Source: a virus
Strand: one strand, 5' to 3'
DNA length: 64,000 nucleotides
Virus record (IMG/VR): IMGVR_UViG_3300030329_003334
Span: 30,022-94,021 of that record
The stretch's first letter is position 1. Each line of letters begins with the position of its first letter. Shown one piece after another: positions 32,986-40,933 of the stretch. Made by a program: the position numbers and the translations under genes. The notes below the pieces were generated by a model that did not search any database, was not told the DNA's origin, and saw only the letters and a program-made list of their open reading frames with translations.

Positions 32986-33220
32986 AAATTTGGCAGAAGA
33001 GAAAAATTTACCTATCTTTGCAATAGATAAAGTTATTAAGCATCAATTTAGATTCTTAAAAAAATGTATGCAGAGTGATGAATTACCTAATATTTATTTA
33101 AAAAATTTAGGGAGATTTAAGGTAAAGTTAAAAAGATTAGAATGGATGATAGAGCAAATAGATGATAAAAAAGAATTAGATAAACTAAATAAAGCAAAAA
33201 ATGCCAGGGAAAAAAAATAA
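32960..33220 (+). CDS. IHF/HU-like DNA-binding protein
   Basis: 86 residues. LPIFAIDKVIKHQFRFLKKCM followed by IYLKNLGRFKVKLKRLEW follows the IHF/HU layout: N-terminal helix pair, then the strand with LGRFKV before the DNA-gripping arm. crAss-like phages often encode IHF-like proteins near virion genes. It would bend DNA, for example in transcription control or packaging. The arm is short, so binding may differ from IHF. It overlaps both neighbours. Confidence 0.5.
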   Translation: MKKSQEFIKNLAEEKNLPIFAIDKVIKHQFRFLKKCMQSDELPNIYLKNLGRFKVKLKRLEWMIEQIDDKKELDKLNKAKNAREKK

Positions 33221-33434
33221 TGATATAAGTAATGAAGCTATAAATTTAGCTACTACTTATTGGGAGAGTAAAAAAAATGATTCATCTAGTTTATTACTTG
33301 ATCTTATAGAAGACGCTGCAGATGATACTATGGAAAGATATGAAGCTAAAATGAGAAAAGCTGTAAATGAATTTCATCAAGCTAATGATATATTAACTAT
33401 TTTAAATAACGTAAAAAATGACAGAAAAAAATAA
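33201..33434 (+). CDS. Unknown acidic helical protein (77 aa)
   Basis: Helical with DSSSLLLDLIEDAADDTMERYEA and a basic end. Overlaps both neighbours (20 and 17 bases). No family recognised. Confidence 0.45.
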   Translation: MPGKKNNDISNEAINLATTYWESKKNDSSSLLLDLIEDAADDTMERYEAKMRKAVNEFHQANDILTILNNVKNDRKK

Positions 33435-33654
33435 ATGCTATTATGATTTTACAAGGAATTTACCGCCAGAAGATGGTATAAGTATGGTTATGTGTGGAAA
33501 AGGAAGTTGTAAATGTCCTGCTGTGAATATACATAAAGAATTAGAAAAAGTAGTTTTAGGTGGAGAAGAAGAAGGATATAGTGTATGGACGAAAGAACAA
33601 TTTAAAATAATGGTAGAAAATATTAAAAAAGGAGAATTCGATGAGTATATTTAA
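33418..33654 (+). CDS. Unknown Cys-containing protein (78 aa)
   Basis: CYYDFTRNLPPEDGISMVMCGKGSCKCPA has four Cys in 30 residues, possibly a zinc site. The remainder is acidic and helical (KEQFKIMVENIKKGEFDEYI). Overlaps the zinc-ribbon gene by 14 bases. Confidence 0.45.
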   Translation: MTEKNKCYYDFTRNLPPEDGISMVMCGKGSCKCPAVNIHKELEKVVLGGEEEGYSVWTKEQFKIMVENIKKGEFDEYI

Positions 33655-34036
33655 AAACATTAAAGACGGCTGGACTAATTATATGAAAGCCTTTGGAGAC
33701 TATCACGGAGAAAAGGTAAGTCCTCAAGTAGAAAAGATAGCTAGAGAAAGAGCTGATATTTGTAAAGGATGTCCTGAATTAAAAGAATCAGGATTTTATA
33801 AACTAGTAGATAAAGTAATAAATAGAATAGACGGCACGAAAGATCATAAAAAGGTTTTACATCGTGCTGAAACTCCTACAGTAGCTGATGAAAGCATGTG
33901 GGATGGAAGAACGTATAAGTGTGGACAATGTGGTTGTCAATTTCCTGCTAATGTATATTCTCCTGGTAAAACGTGTCCTATGGGTAAATGGGATGCATAT
34001 GAATTAGAAAATAACCAAGATTTAAACGTAGGATAA
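33641..34036 (+). CDS. Zinc-ribbon protein of the Bacteroidota phage type
   Basis: 131 residues. ADICKGCPELKESGF supplies the first CxxC, and YKCGQCGCQFPANVYSPGKT then CPMGKW supplies a second set. The pattern is common near packaging genes in Bacteroidota phages, where its role is unknown. The rest is basic and helical. It ends at the base where the GroES-like gene starts. Confidence 0.6.
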   Translation: MSIFKNIKDGWTNYMKAFGDYHGEKVSPQVEKIARERADICKGCPELKESGFYKLVDKVINRIDGTKDHKKVLHRAETPTVADESMWDGRTYKCGQCGCQFPANVYSPGKTCPMGKWDAYELENNQDLNVG

Positions 34037-34314
34037 TGAAAACAAATATTGAAATGGTAGGTAATAATATATTAGTATATATAGAATTGCCTAAAACAGA
34101 AACAGAATCAGGAATACAATTAACAGAGCAAACAGCTTCAACACTAAATAGAGATATAGTTGGAGAAGTAATGGCTATAGGACCTGAAGTTAATAATTTT
34201 TCTACAGGAGATAAGATTTTATTACCTCCTCATGGAAATACACCTATTAGTTATAAAGGCGAGGTTTATCATGTATTTAGAGAAACAAGTTTATTTGCTA
34301 AAGTAAATGGATAA
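34036..34314 (+). CDS. groES: GroES-like co-chaperonin
   Basis: 92 residues. NNILVYIELPKTETESGIQL is the GroES N-terminal strand plus mobile-loop region, and GEVMAIGPEV followed by GDKILLPPHGN matches the conserved barrel. Phage co-chaperonins of this kind (as in T4 gp31) help host GroEL fold large capsid proteins. It is 16-odd kb upstream of the major capsid gene but in the same rightward unit. The mobile loop is short, so GroEL binding is probable but not certain. Confidence 0.65.
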   Translation: MKTNIEMVGNNILVYIELPKTETESGIQLTEQTASTLNRDIVGEVMAIGPEVNNFSTGDKILLPPHGNTPISYKGEVYHVFRETSLFAKVNG

Positions 34315-34507
34315 TAGTACAACAGATAGTACCGTACATGGAGTAGTTATAGTAATAGATTCTACTCATAAAGAAGCTGTATTAGCTACTGCTAAAAGTT
34401 ATTTTGGTAAAGAATTAACTAAAGAAGATCTTAATAAAGATGGTAGCTACACTATGCGTTTGTATGTTAAAGAAGGATATGAGGTTTGTAAAGAGTCAAA
34501 TGAATAA
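34307..34507 (+). CDS. Unknown protein (66 aa)
   Basis: Acidic, with VVIVIDSTHKEAVLATAKSYFGKEL in the middle. Overlaps the previous gene by 8 bases and shares its last base with the next start. No family recognised. Confidence 0.45.
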   Translation: MDNSTTDSTVHGVVIVIDSTHKEAVLATAKSYFGKELTKEDLNKDGSYTMRLYVKEGYEVCKESNE

Positions 34508-35055
34508 TGGATTTATTTGATTTAAGAGATTTTAAAGTAACTATCTCACCTAAAGCACTAATAGTACCAGAATTTAAAGCTCTTTGGGATAGAGACGAAA
34601 GTAAAAATAAGAGTACAGCTTTAAGTGAATTAGCTTATGTTTATTATCTCAGCGATTTTAAATCTCCATATTTGTTATCTTTAGATATTAGTGTGGTTAA
34701 ACATACTGTAGCTAAAGATTTTATGAAAGATGAAAACTATAAACCTGATGATCTTGTAGAAGAGGCTATTAAAAAGTATAAATCTTTGCAAGAAACTCCT
34801 TCTATGAGGTTATTAAATTCATCTTTGGTTACTGTAAGTAAGTTAACTGATTATTTAGAGTCTGTGGATTTAGATGAGAGAGATGATAAGAATAAACCTA
34901 TTTATAAACCTAGTGATATTACTAATAGTTTAAAATCTATTGGTGGTATTGTTGAGTCACTAACAAAAGTTAGAGATCAAGTAGAAAAAGAAATAACTCA
35001 AGCTGGAGCTCTTAGAGGACAGCGTAAAAAAGGAAATCGTGAAGACCCGAGGTAA
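34507..35055 (+). CDS. Conserved-looking virion-unit protein (182 aa)
   Basis: MDLFDLRDFKVTISPKALIVPEF opens it; the rest is helical with LSELAYVYYLSDFKSPYL and a very basic end GQRKKGNREDPR. Proteins with this N-terminal style are common next to packaging genes in crAss-like phages, but I cannot name the function. A small terminase subunit is conceivable, not shown. Confidence 0.45.
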   Translation: MDLFDLRDFKVTISPKALIVPEFKALWDRDESKNKSTALSELAYVYYLSDFKSPYLLSLDISVVKHTVAKDFMKDENYKPDDLVEEAIKKYKSLQETPSMRLLNSSLVTVSKLTDYLESVDLDERDDKNKPIYKPSDITNSLKSIGGIVESLTKVRDQVEKEITQAGALRGQRKKGNREDPR

Positions 35056-35067
35056 TATAGTAGTAAT

Positions 35068-35202
35068 ATGGCCTTCTTAAGAAAATTATTAAGGAAGTAT
35101 AAATGGTTGCATTATTTAGGTTTACATAATGAAGATTGTAAGCGTAGATTATTTACAACTAAAGATAAATGTATTTGTTTAAGAACAGGAAATAAAATTT
35201 AA
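35068..35202 (+). CDS. Small basic Cys-containing protein (44 aa)
   Basis: ATG at 35068, TAA at 35200-35202. MAFLRKLLRKYKWLHYLG is basic and aromatic; CKRRL and KCICLRTGN bring three Cys that could bind zinc. It sits neatly between its neighbours. Confidence 0.45.
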   Translation: MAFLRKLLRKYKWLHYLGLHNEDCKRRLFTTKDKCICLRTGNKI

Positions 35203-35205
35203 ATT

Positions 35206-35427
35206 ATGGGTTATTTAACACATTTAAAAAGAACTGCTCATTGCCCATCTTGTAGATGGTTTATAAAGAGAGATTCTAATGATGATATAAAAGAAGTAAA
35301 ATTAGTTTATAAACCATCAGAGTATAGGCAAACATCAAATGCAAGAAAATTATATACTCAAAAAGGATTAATATCTATATTAGAAGCAGAAAAAAATAAA
35401 AAGAATAATGAAATCAGTCGTACATAA
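35206..35427 (+). CDS. Unknown small protein with a CPSC motif (73 aa)
   Basis: LKRTAHCPSCRWFIKRDSND holds one CxxC; a partner CxxC is not visible, so a full zinc finger is not supported. The C terminus is Lys/Asn-rich. Overlaps the next gene by 20 bases. Confidence 0.45.
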   Translation: MGYLTHLKRTAHCPSCRWFIKRDSNDDIKEVKLVYKPSEYRQTSNARKLYTQKGLISILEAEKNKKNNEISRT

Positions 35428-35713
35428 AATATCAGGATCTACAGCCGTTGAGTTAATAGATATTAATACTAGAGTAAGACCTTTAAAATCTATGTCATTA
35501 GCTAATATACATGCAAGTGATGCAGCTGCTGTAGATTTATATTTAAAGAATGCAGGAGGAACAGATTATTATATAATGAAGGGATTGTCTATTCCAGCTG
35601 GAGTAACTTTATCTTTAGATAGTGATGATCTGCAATATGATTTTGATACCTTTAATTTTTATATTAAATTAGGAGCTGGTGGTAGTACTGTAGATGTTAT
35701 TATTAAATCATGA
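35408..35713 (+). CDS. Small beta-type virion protein (101 aa)
   Basis: MKSVVHKISGSTAVELIDINT and IKLGAGGSTVDVIIKS bracket strand-rich sequence like baseplate or fibre accessory proteins. It overlaps the tail-fibre-like gene by 4 bases, so a role at the fibre base is inferred. Confidence 0.5.
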   Translation: MKSVVHKISGSTAVELIDINTRVRPLKSMSLANIHASDAAAVDLYLKNAGGTDYYIMKGLSIPAGVTLSLDSDDLQYDFDTFNFYIKLGAGGSTVDVIIKS

Positions 35714-37410
35714 AATGGTTAGGACAATATATTATAGATTTTATAGCTAGATTTAGGTCTGATGTATATTTAGATTCTCCAACAGCTGGAGGATCTGATC
35801 CAGATAAATTTCTTGGTATAGATTCTAATAATAAAATTATATATAGAACTGGTAGCGAGGTTTTATCTGATATAGGAGCTGGTTCTGGTGATATAACTGG
35901 AGTAGTTGTAACAGCAGACGATACAAATACCGTATCTGATACAGCTGGTAGTGCAGATTTTGGTATAAAAGGTGGAGAAGGAATAGATACCTCTGTTGAT
36001 GGAACTGATATAGTTATAACTGGTGAAACCGCTTCTACCACAAACCCAGGCGTTGTCGAATTAGCAACCACAGCAGAAACAACTACTGGTACAGATACAG
36101 CTAGAGCAGTAACACCAGATGGCTTAAAAGATGGCTATCAAGGAAGTGCTAATGTTACTACGCTAGGAACTATAACATCTGGAGAATGGAATGGAGATGC
36201 TATAGTAAAAACATATATAGATCCAGATCAAAGAAATATAACACAAGTTGGTACGTTGACGAACTTATTACTATCATCTGCAGTTGCGGATAATCCAGCA
36301 ATTACTATTACAAATACTACTGACGATGATCAAGCCGCACAGATAATATTTAATAAACTAAGGGCTGATGATGGGGTTGCTACAGGACAAAATGTAGGTG
36401 AAATAAAATTTGATGGTCAAGATAGCGCACAAAACACGCAGAGGTATGCTATTATTACAGGTGAAATTGACGTATCAACTCACGGTCAAGAATCTGGGCA
36501 ACTAGTACTTGGTGTAGCAAGTCATAATGGTACAGTTCAATCTGGTCTTTCATTAGTTGGAGGTAGTGTTGCAGGTGAAGTAGATGCAACAATTGGAAGA
36601 GGAACCGCCTCAGTGACAACTGTTGCTGGTACATTAACAATGGGTAGTACTGCTACTTTAGATAACAGCGGTTTATTACAAGTAGCAAATCAAAGTAATA
36701 TAACGGGTGTTGGTACTATTTCTTCTGGAACTTGGCAGGGGACAGCTATTGCATCTGCTTATCTAGACGCTGATACAGCGCACCTAAGTGGTGCTCAAAC
36801 TATTGGAGGTGTAAAAACTATAGAGGAAGATGTGAAACTTCAATTTAGAGATGCTAATGCTTATATAAATTCTCCAGAAGCTAATGATATAGAAATTGCA
36901 GCTACAGATATAACTTTAGACGCGGATGGTACTATAAAATTAGAAGGACCAACTAGGTCTACTGGCCAAATACACATGACACATCATAATTTTAGTGATG
37001 ATATAGATACAACTAAACATTATGTAGGTTTAGCAAGAGGTGATTCAGAAAACACAGCTACAACTCAAATACAACTTCCTTTAGTTTTTCCAACAGCAGC
37101 AAAGTTATTAAAAATATATTTAAGATCTAATCAAAATTTAAGCGCAAAAGAAATTACATTTACACTGGAAACACAGGCTGCTGGGGTAACGTTTGGAACT
37201 GGACCAACTATTGTTGGCACCAAAGCGCTTTCTGGTCCTACAAATAGTAGTATAGTTACTTATGATATGGCCGCGGGCCACATTGATAGTGGTGATAATA
37301 TTGTAGACGCGGGTGATGCTGCTTACTTAGGTATACAATCAAGTGCTAGTACAAGTACAACTAAGTTTTATATAACTTGTGTTTGGGAAGTTGATTTTAG
37401 TTCAATATAA
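35710..37410 (+). CDS. Tail fibre-like protein with GTI(S)SGxWxG repeats
   Basis: 566 residues. The repeated units GTITSGEWNG, VGTLTNLLL, GTISSGTWQG and QTIGGVKTIEED are the beta-repeats seen in phage fibres and knobs. Gly, Asp, Thr and Ser dominate; there are no catalytic motifs. The C-terminal 120 residues form a separate beta-rich head (TIQLPLVFPTAAKLLKI onwards), probably the trimerising or receptor-binding tip. A host-contact role fits its place after the small beta protein. Confidence 0.65.
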   Translation: MKWLGQYIIDFIARFRSDVYLDSPTAGGSDPDKFLGIDSNNKIIYRTGSEVLSDIGAGSGDITGVVVTADDTNTVSDTAGSADFGIKGGEGIDTSVDGTDIVITGETASTTNPGVVELATTAETTTGTDTARAVTPDGLKDGYQGSANVTTLGTITSGEWNGDAIVKTYIDPDQRNITQVGTLTNLLLSSAVADNPAITITNTTDDDQAAQIIFNKLRADDGVATGQNVGEIKFDGQDSAQNTQRYAIITGEIDVSTHGQESGQLVLGVASHNGTVQSGLSLVGGSVAGEVDATIGRGTASVTTVAGTLTMGSTATLDNSGLLQVANQSNITGVGTISSGTWQGTAIASAYLDADTAHLSGAQTIGGVKTIEEDVKLQFRDANAYINSPEANDIEIAATDITLDADGTIKLEGPTRSTGQIHMTHHNFSDDIDTTKHYVGLARGDSENTATTQIQLPLVFPTAAKLLKIYLRSNQNLSAKEITFTLETQAAGVTFGTGPTIVGTKALSGPTNSSIVTYDMAAGHIDSGDNIVDAGDAAYLGIQSSASTSTTKFYITCVWEVDFSSI

Positions 37411-37420
37411 AATAAATAAA

Positions 37421-37897
37421 ATGAAATTAAAAGTATTAAGATTTAGCAGTCAAGAGGATTCTACAAATGGATTATTGTTTAGAGAAACTGATTCAGGATT
37501 AGAATTTTTATGTTATACTCTAGAAGACGAAGCTAGAGATAAAAAAATAAGAAGTGAAACAAGAGTACCTTCTGGTACGTATGAAATTAAATTACGTAAA
37601 GAAGGAGGTTTTCATTCAAGATATAAGAAAAAATATGGTACTTGGCATAAAGGAATGTTACATATTACTAATGTACCAAATTTTGAATATATTCTGATAC
37701 ATACTGGAAATACAGATGAGCATACTGCTGGATGTTTGCTTGTGGGTGATTCACAAGAAAATAATATCATTATTAAAGATGGTTTTATTGGAAAGTCGAA
37801 TAATGCATATAAAAGAATATATCCAGAAATTGTAGAAGCAATTGAAAAAAATAATAAAGTATTAATTACATATATAGATTATGATGGCAATAAATGA
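37421..37897 (+). CDS. DUF5675 family protein (peptidoglycan-related)
   Basis: 158 residues from ATG 37421, chosen because an in-frame upstream start lies inside the preceding gene. TRVPSGTYEIKLRKEGG, HKGMLHITNVPNFEYILIHTGN and TAGCLLVGD follow DUF5675. The HTGN and AGCLLVG pair resembles the His/Cys catalytic arrangement of L,D-transpeptidase-like enzymes, suggesting work on the host wall during lysis or entry. It overlaps the next gene by 17 bases. Confidence 0.6.
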   Translation: MKLKVLRFSSQEDSTNGLLFRETDSGLEFLCYTLEDEARDKKIRSETRVPSGTYEIKLRKEGGFHSRYKKKYGTWHKGMLHITNVPNFEYILIHTGNTDEHTAGCLLVGDSQENNIIIKDGFIGKSNNAYKRIYPEIVEAIEKNNKVLITYIDYDGNK

Positions 37898-38138
37898 TTA
37901 TCTTGATTCAGAAATATTAGATATTTCAATGAATAATGCATATAGATTATTAACAAATAAAGCAACCTTTGATCAGTTGTTTCCTTCTGATAATGATGAG
38001 GATGGATTTTGGATGCCTTATAGAAATTTTAAAAATCCTTCTGAAGAAGAGATAGATGATGTTATTGATTATTTCTGTGAGTTAGAAGAATATGAAAAAT
38101 GCGCTGAATTAGTAAAAATTAAAGAAAAGAAAAAATGA
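37881..38138 (+). CDS. Unknown acidic protein (85 aa)
   Basis: Acidic and helical, with NAYRLLTNKATFDQLFPSDND and ending in a Lys-rich stretch. A second ATG at 37884 is equally likely. Its stop overlaps the next ATG as ATGA, so they are coupled. No family recognised. Confidence 0.45.
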   Translation: MMAINDYLDSEILDISMNNAYRLLTNKATFDQLFPSDNDEDGFWMPYRNFKNPSEEEIDDVIDYFCELEEYEKCAELVKIKEKKK

Positions 38139-40081
38139 GTAGTCATTGGGGTTTTCATTATTGGAGAATACATAGTTGTGTAGGAACACCATCTCCCTAT
38201 ACATGGTGGTTTCCATTTAAACCAAGTAGTACGGGTACAACCCTTATGTCTACAAGTAATAATGCCACATTTTATTCGATGGTAGGTTCTCCAGCTGTGG
38301 GGACATTTCTTCGGTATACTAATCCAGGATATTTAATAACACAACCAGGTCAGACACCAACTAATGATCCAGACACAGTTCTTTGTATGGAATATATGGG
38401 AAGGGCCGATACTACATTACCAAACCAATCAGCCAGTCTACAGGCTTGGATTATAGCTAATCATGGGTCAGGTAATATAGTTATAAAAGATTATGGTAAT
38501 AATTTTTTTACCAATCATGGTGGGCAGACATTTAGTTCAAACTCTTTGTGTTGTGATACTAGTTTTTTTGGCTTAGGAGTAGATGATCCAACTTTAACAG
38601 GGATACCACCAAAACCACCAAAACCGCCAACGGGGCTTCCAGGTCAAGTATATAGTCCTTGTGATCCTAAGCCAGCTATATTAAGTAATCCTGAATTTTG
38701 TATTAATTGTCATTCTGGCGGCTACTATGGAGCAGGCGGAGGTTGGGGCGGATCTGGAGAGCATCCTCATTGTCAGTGTTGTGAAGATACTTTTCCTGAT
38801 GATCCTATTGGTTCTAATCAACCTAGGCTGGGAAAAAGTGCTGATGATCAAAGTTTAAACGTTTATACAGGACTTCCTATAACTAATCAACCTAGGCTAG
38901 GAAGACTTTCTGAAGGTCAAGATATAGATATACATCCTGAAGGAGTTACTGGAGCTGTTTATAGTACCCATATTCAGAGGTTTAATACTGCCCCTGCGAC
39001 CTCTTGTACATCAAAGAGTGGTGTTGTCTCCTTTCACCTTGAGGCTGAAATAAGTATAGTACCTGGTCCATATGCTGGTTCAACACAATGGCCATATACT
39101 ACAGGTTATGCTGGTCCTCATGGTTGGATCACATCTAATAGCCCTGCTACAACCTGGTCTGGAGTAGGTGAACAAGAATGGGATATTTATCTTTTAGATG
39201 CAAATGGTATCTCTCTAACATTAGATCCAATAGTATTAGCAGCTTTTACAACTGGTACTCAGGCCCCTGGTTTTACTTTAGCTATAGCACATAATCCATC
39301 GCCACCAGGTTCTGGATTACCCTCTTATTATACTATTACTAAAACTAATCATACTTTTACAACTCCAGTTAATGGTTCGATCGACTCTCCCTCTTGGTAT
39401 GTATCTCAAGGTACATATCATGCAGGAATACTGGATTATAGAGTTGATGGTGTTTCATCAGACTTAGGTCTTAATAGTGTATGTAATTGTTGTACGACAT
39501 ATACAGCGTCAGGAACACCAGTTATTGGTACAACGCAATTAGATTGTCCCCATAGAAAAAGCGTTACTGTTGGCACTGTACCAGGTGTTCTTTGTCCTCC
39601 TGCATATTTTTGTGATGATTATAATTGCTTTGAAATTTTATATGCTGGAGATCCTGGTTGGATACCATATGGAAGTTATCCAGGCTCTGGAACATCCTCT
39701 TATACACCACCACCAACTATTTACAATCCAGCAACTCAAATTCTAGATTGGCAGGCTTTTAATACGGCTACTACTCATCCGAGAGGTCAGGCAGCTTTTG
39801 CACCAGGACAACCATGGCATGGATCTACAAATGTAAGTCAATTATGGGCAGCGCAAGGTATTATAAATAGTTATACGCCTTTTAAAGGTACTTTAGATGA
39901 TTGTATAAATTGTTGTGGTGGAATGAATCAACCAGCATATTTAAATGGAGGTTCTAATCCATTTTATGCTTGGGTGCAAGCTAATGGTTGGCAGTTTGGA
40001 CAAGGGCAACCATTATATGGACAATTTATGCCACATATGTATAGCAATTTTGGTATTACTGGTTGTGGAGTATATCCGTAA
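38135..40081 (+). CDS. Cysteine-rich virion or tail protein (648 aa)
   Basis: Not recognised. The N terminus has a module TFYSMVGSPAVGTFLRY...CMEYMG that recurs in the gene at 55244. Then come a Pro-rich hinge, a Cys/His cluster (CQCCEDTF), and a tandem repeat NQPRLGKSADDQSL / NQPRLGRLSEGQDI (38817 and 38887 regions). More Cys pairs follow (CNCCTTY, CCGG). Gly, Thr, Ser and aromatic residues dominate. It looks like a surface-exposed, disulfide- or metal-stabilised adhesin. Confidence 0.5.
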   Translation: MSSHWGFHYWRIHSCVGTPSPYTWWFPFKPSSTGTTLMSTSNNATFYSMVGSPAVGTFLRYTNPGYLITQPGQTPTNDPDTVLCMEYMGRADTTLPNQSASLQAWIIANHGSGNIVIKDYGNNFFTNHGGQTFSSNSLCCDTSFFGLGVDDPTLTGIPPKPPKPPTGLPGQVYSPCDPKPAILSNPEFCINCHSGGYYGAGGGWGGSGEHPHCQCCEDTFPDDPIGSNQPRLGKSADDQSLNVYTGLPITNQPRLGRLSEGQDIDIHPEGVTGAVYSTHIQRFNTAPATSCTSKSGVVSFHLEAEISIVPGPYAGSTQWPYTTGYAGPHGWITSNSPATTWSGVGEQEWDIYLLDANGISLTLDPIVLAAFTTGTQAPGFTLAIAHNPSPPGSGLPSYYTITKTNHTFTTPVNGSIDSPSWYVSQGTYHAGILDYRVDGVSSDLGLNSVCNCCTTYTASGTPVIGTTQLDCPHRKSVTVGTVPGVLCPPAYFCDDYNCFEILYAGDPGWIPYGSYPGSGTSSYTPPPTIYNPATQILDWQAFNTATTHPRGQAAFAPGQPWHGSTNVSQLWAAQGIINSYTPFKGTLDDCINCCGGMNQPAYLNGGSNPFYAWVQANGWQFGQGQPLYGQFMPHMYSNFGITGCGVYP

Positions 40082-40098
40082 ATATAAATTAAAATAAA

Positions 40099-40395
40099 AT
40101 GAAAATAAAAAATATAGATGGTATACCTTTGTATAGCACACAACGAGAGGCTAGAGACCATTTTGCGCAATATGGAATAACAGACTATCATGTTCATTAT
40201 TATATAAATAATAGAGGTAGATCAGCTAATGGTTATATGCCTGGAAAATCTCATGAAGATATATTAAAACAAATACAACGTCTAAGTTTGAAATATCCAG
40301 AAATTATTACAAATACAGAAATTATTACAAACAATATATCTAGATCCTCTACTAGCGGAAGTGGAAGCGGAAGCAGTAGTGGAGGTGGATATTAA
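40099..40395 (+). CDS. Unknown small protein with Ser/Gly-rich tail (98 aa)
   Basis: KIKNIDGIPLYSTQREARDHFAQYG and HVHYYINNRGRSANGYM resemble small tail-accessory proteins. The C terminus is a Ser/Gly-rich flexible tail. Function unknown. Confidence 0.5.
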   Translation: MKIKNIDGIPLYSTQREARDHFAQYGITDYHVHYYINNRGRSANGYMPGKSHEDILKQIQRLSLKYPEIITNTEIITNNISRSSTSGSGSGSSSGGGY

Positions 40396-40409
40396 ATAAA
40401 AATAAAATT

Positions 40410-40802
40410 ATGAGTATAATAAGTAAAATATTTTCAGCAGGAGCTGGAGAATTAGTTAAAAATGTAGGAGGTGTTATAGACAATCTTACTACTAGTAAAG
40501 AAGAAAAAATGGAAGCTGAACGCAAAATCAAAGATATGATTATGGGTTATGAAGCTGAAATGCAAAAACAAGTAACAGAGCGATGGTCGATGGATATGAA
40601 GTCTGATTCATGGCTTAGTAAAAATATAAGACCACTAGTTTTAATATTTCTAGTAGTATCTACAGTATTGTTAGTTTTTATTGACGCTGGAGTTATTTCT
40701 TTTGAAGTTAAAGCTTCATGGGTGGATTTATTACAATTAGTTCTTATAACAGTTATTGGTGCATATTTTGGAGGACGTTCACTTGAAAAAGTAAAAAAAT
40801 AA
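40410..40802 (+). CDS. Holin of the 3TM type
   Basis: 130 residues. KSDSWLSKNIRPLVLIFLVVS is the hallmark of the GTA/3TM holin family (WLSKNIRPL), followed by LLVFIDAGVISF and LVLITVIGAYFGGRSLEK as further hydrophobic segments. The N terminus is amphipathic. Holins make membrane holes for lysis; DUF5675 protein nearby may be the wall enzyme. Its stop overlaps the next start as TAATG. Confidence 0.75.
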   Translation: MSIISKIFSAGAGELVKNVGGVIDNLTTSKEEKMEAERKIKDMIMGYEAEMQKQVTERWSMDMKSDSWLSKNIRPLVLIFLVVSTVLLVFIDAGVISFEVKASWVDLLQLVLITVIGAYFGGRSLEKVKK

Positions 40803-40933
40803 TGGCTGTAAAACTATTTGTAAAGAAAAATATTATTACTAAAAAAAGACCTGGAATTCACGCAAAAAGTAAAATGTCTAAGTCAAAGAATTCTAAGAAT
40901 TATGTCAAAAAATATAAAGGACAAGGTAGATAA
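40802..40933 (+). CDS. Small basic protein overlapping the terminase start (43 aa)
   Basis: ATG at 40802 overlaps the holin stop; TAA at 40931-40933, so its end overlaps the terminase start by 32 bases. Lys-rich throughout (KKNIITKKRPGIHAKSKMSK) and ends YKGQGR. Tiny genes of this type precede terminase genes in Bacteroidota phages. Possibly binds DNA. Confidence 0.6.
   Translation: MAVKLFVKKNIITKKRPGIHAKSKMSKSKNSKNYVKKYKGQGR

Noticed and set aside
38812-38930. CRISPR-like direct repeats
   Set aside because: Only two imperfect copies in frame inside a coding region (NQPRLG... repeat); no spacer array.
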